Shown here: positions 24,787-38,985 of the stretch, in pieces
Position numbering within the stretch: position 1 is the first letter of the stretch
Layout: each line of letters begins with the position of its first letter
Assembly (NCBI GenBank): GCA_963680875.1
Contig: OY804584.1
Location: 95,004,031 to 95,068,030, forward strand
DNA: 64,000 nt
Source: Bathymodiolus brooksi
Lineage: Eukaryota; Mollusca; Bivalvia; Mytilida; Modiolidae
Reading direction: 5' to 3'
Notes under the pieces: model-generated
Database searches by the model: none
What the model saw: the letters and a program-made list of their open reading frames with translations, nothing else
Told to the model about the DNA's origin: nothing
Made by a program: the position numbers and the translations under genes

Positions 24787-27700
24787 GTTTTATTGTCATT
24801 GTAGGATACGTTTCCCGAGTTATGTTTTATTGTAATTGTAGGATACGTTTCCCGGGTAATGTTTTACTGTCATTGTAGGATATGCTTCCTGTGTTATGTT
24901 TTATTGTAATTGTAGGATATGTTTCCCGGGTTATGTTTTATTGTCATTCTAGGATACGTTTCACGAGTTATGTTTTCTTGTAATTGTATGATACGTTTCC
25001 CGGGTTATGTTTTATTGTAATTGTAGGATACGTTTCCCGGGTTATGTTTTATTGTAATTGTAAGATACGTTCCCGAGTTATGTTTTATTGTAATTGTAGG
25101 ATACGTTTCCCGAGTTATGTTTTATTGTAATTGTAGGATACGTTTCCCGGGTAATGTTTTATTGTCATTGTAGGATACGTTTCCCGGGTTATGTTTTATT
25201 GTAATTGTAGGATACGTTTCCCGGGTTATGTTTTATTGTCATTGTAGGATACGTTTCCCGAGTTATGTTTTATTGTAATTGTAGGATACGTTTCCCGGGT
25301 AATGTTTTATTGTCATTGTAGGATATGCTTCCTGTGTTATGTTTTATTGTAATTGTAGGATATGTTTCCCGGGTTATGTTTTATTGTCATTCTAGGATAC
25401 GTTTCATGAGTTATGTTTTCTTGTAATTGTATGATACGTTTCCCGGGTTATGTTTTATTGTAATTGTAGGATACGTTTCCCGGGTTATGTTTTATTGTAA
25501 TTGTAAGATACGTTTCCCGAGTTATGTTTTATTGTAATTGTAGGATACGTTTCCCGTGTTATGTTTTATTGTAATTGTAGGATACGTTTCCCGGGTAATG
25601 TTTTATTGTCATTGTAGGATACGTTTCCCGGGTTATGTTTTATTGTAATTGTAGGATACGTTTCCCGGGTTATGTTTTATTGTCATTGTAGGATACGTTT
25701 CCCGAGTTATGTTTTATTGTAATTGTAGGATACGTTTACCGGGTAATGTTTTATTGTCATTGTAGGATATGCTTCCTGTGTTATGTTTTATTGTAATTGT
25801 AGGATATGTTTCCCGGGTTATGTTTTATTGTCATTGTAGGATACGTTTCACGAGTTATGTTTTCTTGTAATTGTATGATACGTTTCCCGGGTTATGTTTT
25901 ATTGTAATTGTAGGATACGTTTCCCGGGTTATGTTTTATTGTAATTGTAAGATACGTTTCCCGAGTTATGTTTTATTGTAATTGTAGGATACGTTTCCCG
26001 TGTTATGTTTTATTGTCATTCTAGGATACGTTTCCCGGGTAATGTTTTATTGTAATGGTAGGATACGTTTCCTGGGTTATGTTTTCTTCTAATTGTAGGA
26101 TACGTTTCCCGAGTTATGTTTTATTGTAATTGTAGGATACGTTTCCCGTGTTATGTTTTATTGTAATTGTAGGATACGTTTCCCGGGTTATGTTTTATTG
26201 TAATTGTAAGATACGTTTCCGGAGTTATGTTTTATTGTAATTGTAGGATATGTTTCCCGGGTAATGTTTTATTGTCATTGTAGGATACGTTTCACGAGTT
26301 ATGTTTTCTTGTAATTGTATGATACGTTTCCCGGGTTATGTTTTATTGTAATTGTAAGATACGTTTCCCGAGTTATGTTTTATTGTAATTGTAGGATATG
26401 TTTCCCGGGTAATGTTTTACTGTCATTGTAGGATACGTTTCACGTGTTATGTTTTCTTGTAATTGTAGAATATGTTTCCCGGGTTATGTTTTATTGTAAT
26501 TGTAGGATACGTTTCTCGTGTTATGTTTTATTGTAATTGTAGGATACGTTTCCCGGGTTATGTTTTATTGTAATTGTAGGATACGTTTCTCGTGTTATGT
26601 TTTATTGTAATTGTAGGATACGTTTCCCGGGTTATGTTTTATTGTCATTGTAGGATACGTTTCCCGGGTTATGTTTTATTGTAATTGTAGGATACGTTTC
26701 CCGGGTTATGTTTTATTGTAATTGTAGGATACGTTTACCGGGTAATGTTTTATTGTCATTGTAGGATATGCTTCCTGTGTTATGTTTTATTGTAATTGTA
26801 GGATATGTTTCCCGGGTTATGTTTTATTGTCATTGTAGGATACGTTTCCCGGGTTATGTTTTCTTCTAATTGTAGGATACGTTTCCCGGGTTATGTTTTA
26901 TTGTAATTGTAAGATACGTTTCCCGAGTTATGTTTTATTGTAATTGTAGGATACGTTTCCCGTGTTATGTTTTATTGTCATTCTAGGATACGTTTCCCGG
27001 GTAATGTTTTATTGTAATGGTAGGATACGTTTCCCGGGTTATGTTTTCTTCTAATTGTAGGATACGTTTCCCGAGTTATGTTTTATTGTAATTGTAGGAT
27101 ACGTTTCCCGTGTTATGTTTTATTGTAATTGTAGGATACGTTTCCCGGGTTATGTTTTATTGTAATTGTAGGATACGTTTCTCGTGTTATGTTTTATTGT
27201 AATTGTAGGATACGTTTCCCGGGTTATGTTTTATTGTCATTGTAGGATACGTTTCCCGGGTTATGTTTTATTGTAATTGTAAGATACCTTTCCCGTGTTA
27301 TGTTTTATTGTAAATGTAGGATACGTTTCCCGGGTTACGTTTTAATGTAATTGTAGGTTACGTTTCCCGAGTTATGTTTTATTGTAATTGTAGGATATGT
27401 TTCTCGGGTTATGTTTTATTGTCATTGTAGGATACGTTTTCCGGGTTATGTTTTATTGTAATTGTAGGATACGTTTCCCGGGTTATGTTTTATTGTCATT
27501 GTAGGATACGTTTCCCGGGTTATGTTTTCTTGTAATTGTAGGATACGTTTCCCGGGTAATGTTTTATTGTCATTGTAGGATACGTTTCCCGGTTTAAGTT
27601 TCATTGTAATTGTAGGATATGTTTCCCTTGTTATGTTTTGTTGTCATTGTAGGATACGTTTCCCTTGTTATGTTTTATTGTCATTGTAGGATACGTTTCC

Positions 27701-30700
27701 CCAGTTATGTTTTATTGTAATTGTAGGATACGTTTCCCGGGTAATGTTTTCTTGTAATTGTAGGATACGTTTCCCGGGTTATGTTTTATTGTAATTGTAG
27801 GATATGTTTCCGGGTTATGTTTTATTGTAATTGTAGGATACGTTTCCCGTGTTATGTTTTATTGTAATTGTAGGATACGTTTCCCGTGTTATGTTTTATT
27901 GTATTTGTAGGATTCGTTTCCTGCTTTATGTTTTATTGTAATTGTAGGATACGTTTCCCGTGTTATGTTTTATTGTAATTGTAGGATACGTTTCCCGGGT
28001 AATGTTTTATTGTCATTGTATGAGACGTTTCCCGGGTTATGTTTTATTGTAATTGTAGGATACGCTTCCCGGGTTATGTTTTATTGTCATTGTAGGATAC
28101 GTTTCCCGAGTTATGTTTTATTGTAATTGTAGGATACGTTTCCCGGGTAATGTTTTACTGTCATTGTAGTATATGCTTCCTGTGTTATGTTTTATTGTAA
28201 TTGTAGGATATGTTTCCCGGGTTATGTTTTATTGTCATTCTAGGATACGTTTCACGAGTTATGTTTTCTTGTAATTGTATGATACGTTTCCCGGGTTATG
28301 TTTTATTGTAATTGTAGGATACGTTTCCCGGGTTATGTTTTATTGTAATTGTAAGATACGTTCCCGAGTTATGTTTTATTGTAATTGTAGGATACGTTTC
28401 CCGAGTTATGTTTTATTGTAATTGTAGGATACGTTTCCCGGGTAATGTTTTATTGTCATTGTAGGATACGTTTCCCGGGTTATGTTTTATTGTAATTGTA
28501 GGATACGTTTCCCGGGTTATGTTTTATTGTCATTGTAGGATACGCTTCCCGAGTTATGTTTTATTGTAATTGTAGGATACGTTTCCCGGGTAATGTTTTA
28601 TTGTCATTGTAGGATATGCTTCCTGTGTTATGTTTTATTGTAATTGTAGGATATGTTTCCCGGGTTATGTTTTATTGTCATTGTAGGATACGTTTCACGA
28701 GTTATGTTTTCTTGTTATTGTAGGATACGTTTCCCGGGTTATGTTTTATTGTAATTGTAAGATACGTTTCCCGAGTTATGTTTTATTGTAATTGTAGGAT
28801 ACGTTTCCCGGGTTATGTTTTCTTGTAATTGTAGGATACGTTTCCCGGGTAATGTTTTATTGTCATTGTAGGATACGTTTCCCGGGTTATGTTTTATTGT
28901 AATTGTAGGATACGTTTCCCGGGTTATGTTTTATTGTCATTGTAGGATACGTTTCCCGAGTTATGTTTTATTGTAATTGTAGGATACGTTTCCCGGGTAA
29001 TGTTTTATTGTCATTGTAGGATATGTTTCTCGGGTTATGTTTTATTGTCATTGTAGGATACGTTTTCCGGGTTATGTTTTATTGTAATTGTAGGATACGT
29101 TTCCCGGGTTATGTTTTATTGTCATTGTAGGATACGTTTCCCGGGTTATGTTTTCTTGTAATTGTAGGATACGTTTCCCGGGTAATGTTTTATTGTCATT
29201 GTAGGATACGTTTCCCGGTTTAAGTTTCATTGTAATTGTAGGATATGTTTCCCTTGTTATGTTTTATTGTCATTGTAGGATACGTTTCCCTTGTTATGTT
29301 TTATTGTCATTGTAGGATACGTTTCCCGAGTTATGTTTTATTGTAATTGTAGGATACGTTTCCCGGGTAATGTTTTCTTGTAATTGTAGGATACGTTTCC
29401 CGGGTTATGTTTTATTGTAATTGTAGGATATCTTTCCGGGTTATGTTTTATTGTAATTGTAGGATACGTTTCCCGTGTTATGTTTTATTGTAATTGTAGG
29501 ATACGTTTCCCGTGTTATGTTTTCTTGTAATTGTAGGATTCTTTCCTGCTTTATGTTTTATTGTAATTGTAGGATACGTTTCCCGTGTTATGTTTTATTG
29601 TAATTGTAGGATACGTTTCCCGGGTAATGTTTTATTGTAATTGTAGGATATGTTTCCCGGGTTATGTTTTATTGTCATTGTAGGATACGTTTCACGAGTT
29701 ATGTTTTCTTGTAATTGTATGATACGTTTCCCGGGTTATGTTTTATTGTAATTGTAGGATACGTTTCCCGGGTTATGTTTTATTGTAATTGTAAGATACG
29801 TATCCCGAGTTATGTTTTATTGTAATTGTAGGATACGTTTTCCGAGTTATGTTTTATTGTAATTGTAGGATACGTTTCCCGGGTAATGTTTTATTGTCAT
29901 TGTAGGATACGTTTCCCGGGTTATGTTTTATTGTAATTGTAGGATACGTTTCCCGGGTTATGTTTTATTGTCATTGTAGGATACGTTTCCCGAGTTATGT
30001 TTTATTGTAATTGTAGGATACGTTTCCCGGGTAATGTTTTATTGTCATTGTAGGATATGCTTCCTGTGTTATGTTTTATTGTAATTGTAGGATATGTTTC
30101 CCGGGTTATGTTTTATTGTCATTGTAGGATACGTTTCACGAGTTATGTTTTCTTGTAATTGTATGATACGTTTCCCGGGTTATGTTTTATTGTAATTGTA
30201 GGATACGTTTCCCGGGTTATGTTTTATTGTAATTGTAAGATACGTTTCCCGAGTTATGTTTTATTGTAATTGTAGGATACGTTTCCCGTGTTATGTTTTA
30301 TTGTCATTCTAGGATACGTTTCCTGGGTAATGTTTTATTGTAATGGTAGGATACGTTTCCCGGGTTATGTTTTCTTCTAATTGTAGGATACGTTTCCCGA
30401 GTTATGTTTTATTGTAATTGTAGGATACGTTTCCCGTGTTATGTTTTATTGTAATTGTAGGATACGTTTCCCGGGTTATGTTTTATTGTAATTGTAAGAT
30501 ACGTTTCCCGAGTTATGTTTTATTGTAATAGTAGGATATGTTTCCCGGGTAATGTTTTATTGTCATTGTAGGATACATTTCACGAGTTATGTTTTCTTGT
30601 AATTGTATGATACGTTTCCCGGGTTATGTTTTATTATAATTGTAAGATACGTTTCCCGAGTTATGTTTTATTGTAATTGTAGGATATGTTTCCCGGGTAA

Positions 30701-33700
30701 TGTTTTACTGTCATTGTAGGATACGTTTCACGAGTTATGTTTTCTTGTAATTGTAGAATATGTTTCCCGGGTTATGTTTTATTGTAATTGTAGGATACGT
30801 TTCTCGTGTTATGTTTTATTGTAATTGTAGGATACGTTTCCAGGGTTATGTTTTATTGTCATTGTAGGATACGTTTCCCGGGTTATGTTTTATTGTAATT
30901 GTAAGATACCTTTCCCGTGTTATGTTTTATTGTAAATGTAGGATACGTTTCCTGGGTTACGTTTTATTGTCATTGTAGGATACGTTTCACGAGTTATGTT
31001 TTCTTGTAATTGTATGATACGTTTCCCGGGTTATGTTTTATTGTAATTGTAAGATACGTTTCCCGAGTTATGTTTTATTGTAATTGTAGGATATGTTTCC
31101 CGGGTAATGGTTTATTGTCATTGTAGGATACGTTTCCCTTGTTATGTTTTATTGTCATTGTAGGATACGTTTCCCTTGTTATGTTTTATTGTCATTGTAG
31201 GATACGTTTCCCGAGTTATGTTTTATTGTAATTGTAGGATACGTTTCCCGGGTAATGTTTTCTTGTAATTGTAGGATACGTTTCCCGGGTTATGTTTTAT
31301 TGTAATTGTAGGATATGTTTCCGGGTTATGTTTTATTGTAATTGTAGGATACGTTTCCCGTGTTATGTTTTCTTGTAATTGTAGGATTCGTTTCCCGCTT
31401 TATGTTTTATTGTAATTGTAGGATACGTTTCCCGTGTTATGTTTTATTGTAATTGTAGGATACGTTTCCCGGGTTATGTTTTATTGTAATTGTATGATAC
31501 GTTTCCCGGGTTATGTTTTATTGTAATTGTAGGATACGTTTCCCGAGTTATGTTTTATTGTAATTGTAGGATGTGTTTCCCGGGTTATGTTTTATTGTAA
31601 TTGTAGGATACGTTTTTCGAGTTATGTTTTATTGTAATTGTAGGATACGTTTCCCGGGTAATGTTTTATTGTCATTGTAGGATACGTTTCCCGGGTTATG
31701 TTTTATTGTAATTGTAGGATACGTTTCCCGGGTTATGTTTTATTGTCATTGTAGGATACGTTTCCCGAGTTATGTTTTATTGTAATTGTAGGATACGTTT
31801 CCCGGGTAATGTTTTATTGTCATTGTAGGATATGCTTCCTGTGTTATGTTTTATTGTAATTGTAGGATATGTTTCCCGGGTTATGTTTTATTTTCATTTT
31901 AGGATACGTTTCACGAGTTATGTTTTCTTGTAATTGTATGATACGTTTCCCGGGTTATGTTTTATTGTAATTGTAGGATACGTTTCCCGGGTTATGTTTT
32001 ATTGTAATTGTAAGATACGTTTCCCGAGTTATGTTTTATTGTAATTGTAGGATACGTTTCCCGTGTTATGTTTTATTGTCATTCTAGGATACGTTTCCCG
32101 GGTAATGTTTTATTGTAATGGTAGGATACGTTTCCCGGGTTATGTTTTCTTCTAATTGTAGGATACGTTTCCCGAGTTATGTTTTATTGTAATTGTAGGA
32201 TACGTTTCCCGTGTTATGTTTTATTGTAATTGTAGGATACGTTTCCCGGGTTATGTTTTATTGTAATTGTAAGATACGTTTCCCGAGTTATGTTTTATTG
32301 TAATTGTAGGATATGTTTCCCGGGTAATGTTTTATTGTCATTGTAGGATACGTTTCACGAGTTATGTTTTCTTGTAATTGTATGATACGTTTCCCGGGTT
32401 ATGTTTTATTATAATTGTAAGATACGCTTCCCGAGTTATGTTTTATTGTAATTGTAGGATATGTTTCCCGGGTAATGTTTTACTCTCATTGTAGGATACG
32501 TTTCACGAGTTATGTTTTCTTGTAATTGTAGAATATGTTTCCCGGGTTATGTTTTATTGTAATTGTAGGATACGTTTCTCGTGTTATGTTTTATTGTAAT
32601 TGTAGGATACGTTTCCCGGGTTATGTTTTATTGTCATTGTAGGATACGTTTCCCGGGTTATGTTTTATTGTAATTGTAAGATACCTTTCCCGTGTTATGT
32701 TTTATTGTAAATGTAGGATACGTTTCCCGGGTTACGTTTTAATGTAATTGTAGGATACGTTTCCCGGGTTATGTTTTATTGTCATTGTAAGATACGTTTC
32801 ACGAGTTATGTTTTCTTGTAATTGTATGATACGTTTCCCGGGTTATGTTTTATTGTAATTGTAAGATACGTTTCCCGAGTTATGTTTTATTGTAATTGTA
32901 GGATATGTTTCCCGGGTAATGTTTTATTGTCATTGTAGGATACGTTTCCCTTGTTATGTTTTATTGTCATTGTAGGATACGTTTCCCTTGTTATGTTTTA
33001 TTGTCATTGTAGGATACGTTTCCCGAGTTATGTTTTATTGTAATTGTAGGATACGTTTCCCGGGTAATGTTTTCTTGTAATGTAGGATACGTTTCCCGGG
33101 TTATGTTTTATTGTAATTGTAGGATATGTTTCCGGGTTATGTTTTATTGTAATTGTAGGATACGTTTCCCGTGTTATGTTTTATTGTCATTCTAGGATAC
33201 GTTTCCCGGGTAATGTTTTATTGTAATGGTAGGATACGTTTCCCGGGTTATGTTTTCTTCTAATTGTAGGATACGTTTCCCGAGTTATGTTTTATTGTAA
33301 TTGTAGGATACGTTTCCCGTGTTATGTTTTATTGTAATTGTAGGATACGTTTCCCGGGTTATGTTTTATTGTAATTGTAGGATACGTTTCTCGTGTTATG
33401 TTTTATTGTAATTGTAGGATACGTTTCCCGGGTTATGTTTTATTGTAAATGTAGGATACGTTTCCCGGGTTACGTTTTAATGTAATTGTAGGATACGTTT
33501 CCCGAGTTATGTTTTATTGTAATTGTAGGATATGTTTCTCGGGTTATGTTTTATTGTCATTGTAGGATACGTTTTCCGGGTTATGTTTTATTGTAATTGT
33601 AGGATACGTTTCCCGGGTTATGTTTTATTGTCATTGTAGGATACGTTTCCCGGGTTATGTTTTCTTGTAATTGTAGGATACGTTTCCCGGGTAATGTTTT

Positions 33701-36700
33701 ATTGTCATTGTAGGATACGTTTCCCGGGTTAAGTTTCATTGTAATTGTAGGATATGTTTCCCTTGTTATGTTTTATTGTCATTGTAGGATACGTTTCCCT
33801 TGTTATGTTTTATTGTCATTGTAGGATACGTTTCCCGAGTTATGTTTTATTGTAATTGTAGGATACGTTTCCCGGGTAATGTTTTCTTGTAATTGTAGGA
33901 TACGTTTCCCGGGTTATGTTTTATTGTAATTGTAGGATATGTTTCCGGGTTATGTTTTATTGTAATTGTAGGATACGTTTCCCGTGTTATGTTTTATTGT
34001 AATTGTAGGATACGTTTCCCGTGTTATGTTTTCTTGTAATTGTAGGATTCGTTTCCTGCTTTATGTTTTATTGTAATTGTAGGATATGTTTCCCGTGTTA
34101 TGTTTTATTGTAATTGTAGGATACGTTTCCCGGGTTATGTTTTATTGTAATTGTATGATACGTTTCCCGGGTTATGTTTTATTGTAATTGTAGGATACGT
34201 TTCCCGAGTTATGTTTTATTGTAATTGTAGGATGTGTTTCCCGGGTTATGTTTTATTGTAATTGTAGGATACGTTTCCCGAGTTATGTTTTCTTGTTATT
34301 GTAGGATACGTTTCCCGGGTTATGTTTTATTGTAATTGTAAGATACGTTTCCCGAGTTATGTTTTATTGTAATTGTAGGATATGTTTCCTAGGTAATGTT
34401 TTTTTGTAATTCTAGGATACGTTTCCCGGGTTATGTTTTCTTGTAATTGTAGGATACGTTTCCCTGGTAATGTTTTATTGTCATTGTAGGATACGTTTCC
34501 CGGGTTATGTTTTATTGTAATTGTAGGATACGTTTCCCGGGTTATGTTTTATTGTCATTGTAGGATACGTTTCCCGAGTTATGTTTTATTGTAATTGTAG
34601 GATACGTTTCCCGGGTAATGTTTTATTGTCATTGTAGGATATGCTTCCTGTGTTATGTTTTATTGTAATTGTAGGATATGTTTCCCGGGTTATGTTTTAT
34701 TGTCATTGTAGGATACGTTTCACGAGTTATGTTTTCTTGTAATTGTATGATACGTTTCCCGGGTTATGTTTTATTGTAATTGTAGGATACGTTTCCCGGG
34801 TTATGTTTTATTGTAATTGTAAGATACGTTTCCAGAGTTATGTTTTATTGTAATTGTAGGATACGTTTTCCGAGTTATGTTTTATTGTAATTGTAGGATA
34901 CGTTTCCCGGGTAATGTTTTATTGTCATTGTAGGATACGTTTCCCGGGTAATGTTTTATTTTCATTGTAGGATATGCTTCCTGTGTTATGTTTTATTGTA
35001 ATTGTAGGATATGTTTCCCGGGTTATGTTTTATTGTCATTGTAGGATACGTTTCACGAGTTATGTTTTCTTGTAATTGTATGATACGTTTCCCGGGTTAT
35101 GTTTTATTGTAATTGTAGGATACGTTTCCCGGGTTATGTTTTATTGTAATTGTAAGATACGTTTCCCGAGTTATGTTTTATTGTAATTGTAGGATACGTT
35201 TCCCGTGTTATGTTTTATTGTCATTCTAGGATACGTTTCCCGGGTAATGTTTTATTGTAATGGTAGGATACGTTTCCCGGGTTATGTTTTCTTCTAATTG
35301 TAGGATACGTTTCCCGAGTTATGTTTTATTGTAATTGTAGGATACGTTTCCCGGGTTATGTTTTATTGTAATTGTAAGATACGTTTCCCGAGTTATGTTT
35401 TATTGTAATTGTAGGATACGTTTCCCGTGTTATGTTTTATTGTCATTCTAGGATACGTTTCCCGGGTAATGTTTTATTGTAATGGTAGGATACGTTTCCC
35501 GGGTTATGTTTTCTTCTAATTGTAGGATACGTTTCCCGAGTTATGTTTTATTGTAATTGTAGGATACGTTTCCCGTGTTATGTTTTATTGTAATTGTAGG
35601 ATACGTTTCCCGGGTTATGTTTTATTGTAATTGTAAGATACGTTTCCCGAGTTATGTTTTATTGTAATTGTAGGATATGTTTCCCGGGTAATGTTTTATT
35701 GTCATTGTAGGATACGTTTCACGAGTTATGTTTTCTTGTAATTGTATGATACGTTTCCCGGGTTATGTTTTATTATAATTGTAAGATACGTTTCCCGAGT
35801 TATGTTTTATTGTAATTGTAGGATATGTTTCCCGGGTAATGTTTTACTGTCATTGTAGGATACGTTTCACGAGTTATGTTTTCTTGTAATTGTAGAATAT
35901 GTTTCCCGGGTTATGTTTTATTGTAATTGTAGGATACGTTTCTCGTGTTATGTTTTATTGTAATTGTAGGATACGTTTCCCGGGTTATGTTTTATTGTCA
36001 TTGTAGGATACGTTTCCCGGGTTATGTTTTATCGTAATTGTAAGATACCTTTCCCGTGTTATGTTTTATTGTAAATGTAGGATACGTTTCCCGGGTTACG
36101 TTTTAATGTAATTGTAGGATACGTTTCCCGGGTTATGTTTTATTGTCATTGTAAGATACGTTTCACGAGTTATGTTTTCTTGTAATTGTATGATACGTTT
36201 CCCGGGTTATGTTTTATTGTAATTGTAAGATACGTTTCCCGAGTTATGTTTTATTGTAATTGTAGGATATGTTTCCCGGGTAATGTTTTATTGTCATTGT
36301 AGGATACGTTTCCCTTGTTATGTTTTATTGTCATTGTAGGATACGTTTCCCTTGTTATTTTTTATTGTCATTGTAGGATACGTTTCCCGAGTTATGTTTT
36401 ATTGTAATTGTAGGATACGTTTCCCGGGTAATGTTTTCTTGTAATGTAGGATACGTTTCCCGGGTTATGTTTTATTGTAATTGTAGGATATGTTTCCGGG
36501 TTATGTTTTATTGTAATTGTAGGATACGTTTCCCGTGTTATGTTTTATTGTCATTCTAGGATACGTTTCCCGGGTAATGTTTTATTGTAATGGTAGGATA
36601 CGTTTCCCGGGTTATGTTTTATTGTAATTGTAGGATACGTTTCCCGGGTTATGTTTTATTGTAATTGTAGGATACGTTTCTCGTGTTATGTTTTATTGTA

Positions 36701-38880
36701 ATTGTAGGATACGTTTCCCGGGTTATGTTTTATTGTCATTGTAGGATACGTTTCCCGGGTTATGTTTTATTGTAATTGTAAGATACCTTTCCCGTGTTAT
36801 GTTTTATTGTAAATATAGGATACGTTTCCCGGGTTACGTTTTAATGTAATTGTAGGATACGTTTCCCGAGTTATGTTTTATTGTAATTGTAGGATATGTT
36901 TCTCGGGTTATGTTTTATTGTCATTGTAGGATACGTTTTCCGGGTTATGTTTTATTGTAATTGTAGGATACGTTTCCCGGGTTATGTTTTATTGTCATTG
37001 TAGGATACGTTTCCCGGGTTATGTTTTCTTGTAATTGTAGGATACGTTTCCCGGGTAATGTTTTATTGTCATTGTAGGATACGTTTCCCGGGTTAAGTTT
37101 CATTGTAATTGTAGGATATGTTTCCCTTGTTATGTTTTATTGTCATTGTAGGATACGTTTCCCTTGTTATGTTTTATTGTCATTGTAGGATACGTTTCCC
37201 TTGTTATGTTTTCTTGTAATTGTAGGATTCGTTTCCTGCTTTATGTTTTATTGTAATTGTAGGATACGTTTCCCGTGTTATGTTTTATTGTAATTGTAGG
37301 ATACGTTTCCCGGGTTATGTTTTATTGTAATTGTATGATACGTTTCCCGGGTTATGTTTTATTGTAATTGTAAGATACGTTTCCCGAGTTATGTTTTATT
37401 GTAATTGTAGGATGTGTTTCCCGGGTTATGTTTTATTGTAATTGTAGGATACGTTTCACGAGTTATGTTTTCTTGTTATTGTAGGATACGTTTCCCGGGT
37501 TATGTTTTATTGTAATTGTAAGATACGTTTCCCGAGTTATGTTTTATTGTAATTGTAGGATATGTTTCCTAGGTAATGTTTTCTTGTAATTCTAGGATAC
37601 GTTTCCCGGGTTATGTTTTCTTGTAATTGTAGGATACGTTTCCCGGGTAATGTTTTATTGTCATTGTAGGATACGTTTCCCGGGTTATGTTTTATTGTAA
37701 TTGTAGGATATGTTTCCCGGGTTATGTTTTATTGTCATTGTAGGATACGTTTCCCGAGTTATGTTTTATTGTAATTGTAGGATACGTTTCCCGGGTAATG
37801 TTTTATTGTCATTGTAGGATATGCTTCCTGTGTTATGTTTTATTGTAATTGTAGGATATGTTTCCCGGGTTATGTTTTATTGTCATTGTAGGATACGTTT
37901 CACGAGTTATGTTTTCTTGTAATTGTATGATACGTTTCCCGGGTTATGTTTTATTGTAATTGTAGGATACGTTTCCCGGGTTATGTTTTATTGTAATTGT
38001 AAGATACGTTTCCCGAGTTATGTTTTATTGTAATTGTAGGATACGTTTTCCGAGTTATGTTTTATTGTAATTGTAGGATACGTTTCCCAGGTAATGTTTT
38101 ATTGTCATTGTAGGATACGTTTCCCGGGTTATGTTTTATTTTAATTGTAGGATACGTTTCCCTGGTTATGTTTTATTGTCATTGTAGGATACGTTTCCCG
38201 AGTTATGTTTTATTGTAATTGTAGGATACGTTTCCCGGGTAATGTTTTATTGTCATTGTAGGATATGCTTCCTGTGTTATGTTTTATTGTAATTGTAGGA
38301 TATGTTTCCCGGGTTATGTTTTATTGTCATTGTAGGATACGTTTCACGAGTTATGTTTTCTTGTAATTGTATGATACGTTTCCCGGGTTATGTTTTCTTG
38401 TAATTGTATGATACGTTTCCCGGGTTATGTTTTATTGTAATTGTAAGATACGTTTCCCGAGTTATGTTTTATTGTAATTGTAGGATATGTTTCCCGGGTA
38501 ATGTTTTATTGTCATTGTAGGATACGTTTCCCTTGTTATGTTTTATTGTCATTGTAGGATACGTTTCCCTTGTTATGTTTTATTGTCATTGTAGGATACG
38601 TTTCCCGAGTTATGTTTTATTGTAATTGTAGGATACGTTTCCCGGGTAATGTTTTCTTGTAATGTAGGATACGTTTCCCGGGTTATGTTTTATTGTAATT
38701 GTAGGATATGTTTCCGGGTTATGTTTTATTGTAATTGTAGGATACGTTTCCCGTGTTATGTTTTATTGTCATTCTAGGATACGTTTCCCGGGTAATGTTT
38801 TATTGTAATGGTAGGATACGTTTCCCGGGTTATGTTTTCTTCTAATTGTAGGATACGTTTCCCGAGTTATGTTTTATTGT
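24310..38880 (+). repeat. 14.5-kb tandem segmental duplication, copy A
   Basis: Copy A contains roughly 390 monomers and is repeated as copy B from about 38,990. Displacements are 14,675 bp (397 monomers) at 24354/39029, 14,453 (391) at 27591/42044, 14,490 (392) at 29531/44021, 31611/46101 and 36351/50841, and 14,564 (394) at 36811/51375 and 38086/52650. All equal a whole monomer count minus 14 short units. Copy A has a private two-monomer duplication near 26.5 kb (CTCGTG plus CCCGGG repeated). It lacks one CCTAGG monomer near 28.79 kb and two monomers near 36.6 kb. A private ACG>ACA change lies at about 30,577. Confidence 0.88.
24787..25377 (+). repeat. 16-monomer tandem duplication, copy 2
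   Basis: This is the second 591-bp copy. It ends just before the CATTCTAGG monomer with CATGAG at 25388, which restores colinearity with 20469. The same doubled structure appears in copy B, with the short unit at 39146 and 39737 (also 591 bp apart). The doubling therefore preceded the 14.5-kb duplication. Confidence 0.8.
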
Positions 38881-38985
38881 CATTCTAGGATACGTTTCAC
38901 GAGTTATGTTTTCTTGTAATTGTATGATACGTTTCCCGGGTTATGTTTTATTGTAATTGTAGGATACGTTTCCCGGGTTATGTTT
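38881..38985 (+). repeat. Junction patch between copies A and B
   Basis: About three monomers fit neither copy. They are a CATTCTAGG unit with CACGAG, a GTATGATACG unit and a CCCGGG unit leading into TTTTCTTCTAATTG. That last element normally precedes a CCCGAG monomer, but here it leads into GATATGTTTCCCGGG. The combination looks like a recombination joint. It remains in monomer register, and I see no inserted foreign bases. Confidence 0.65.
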
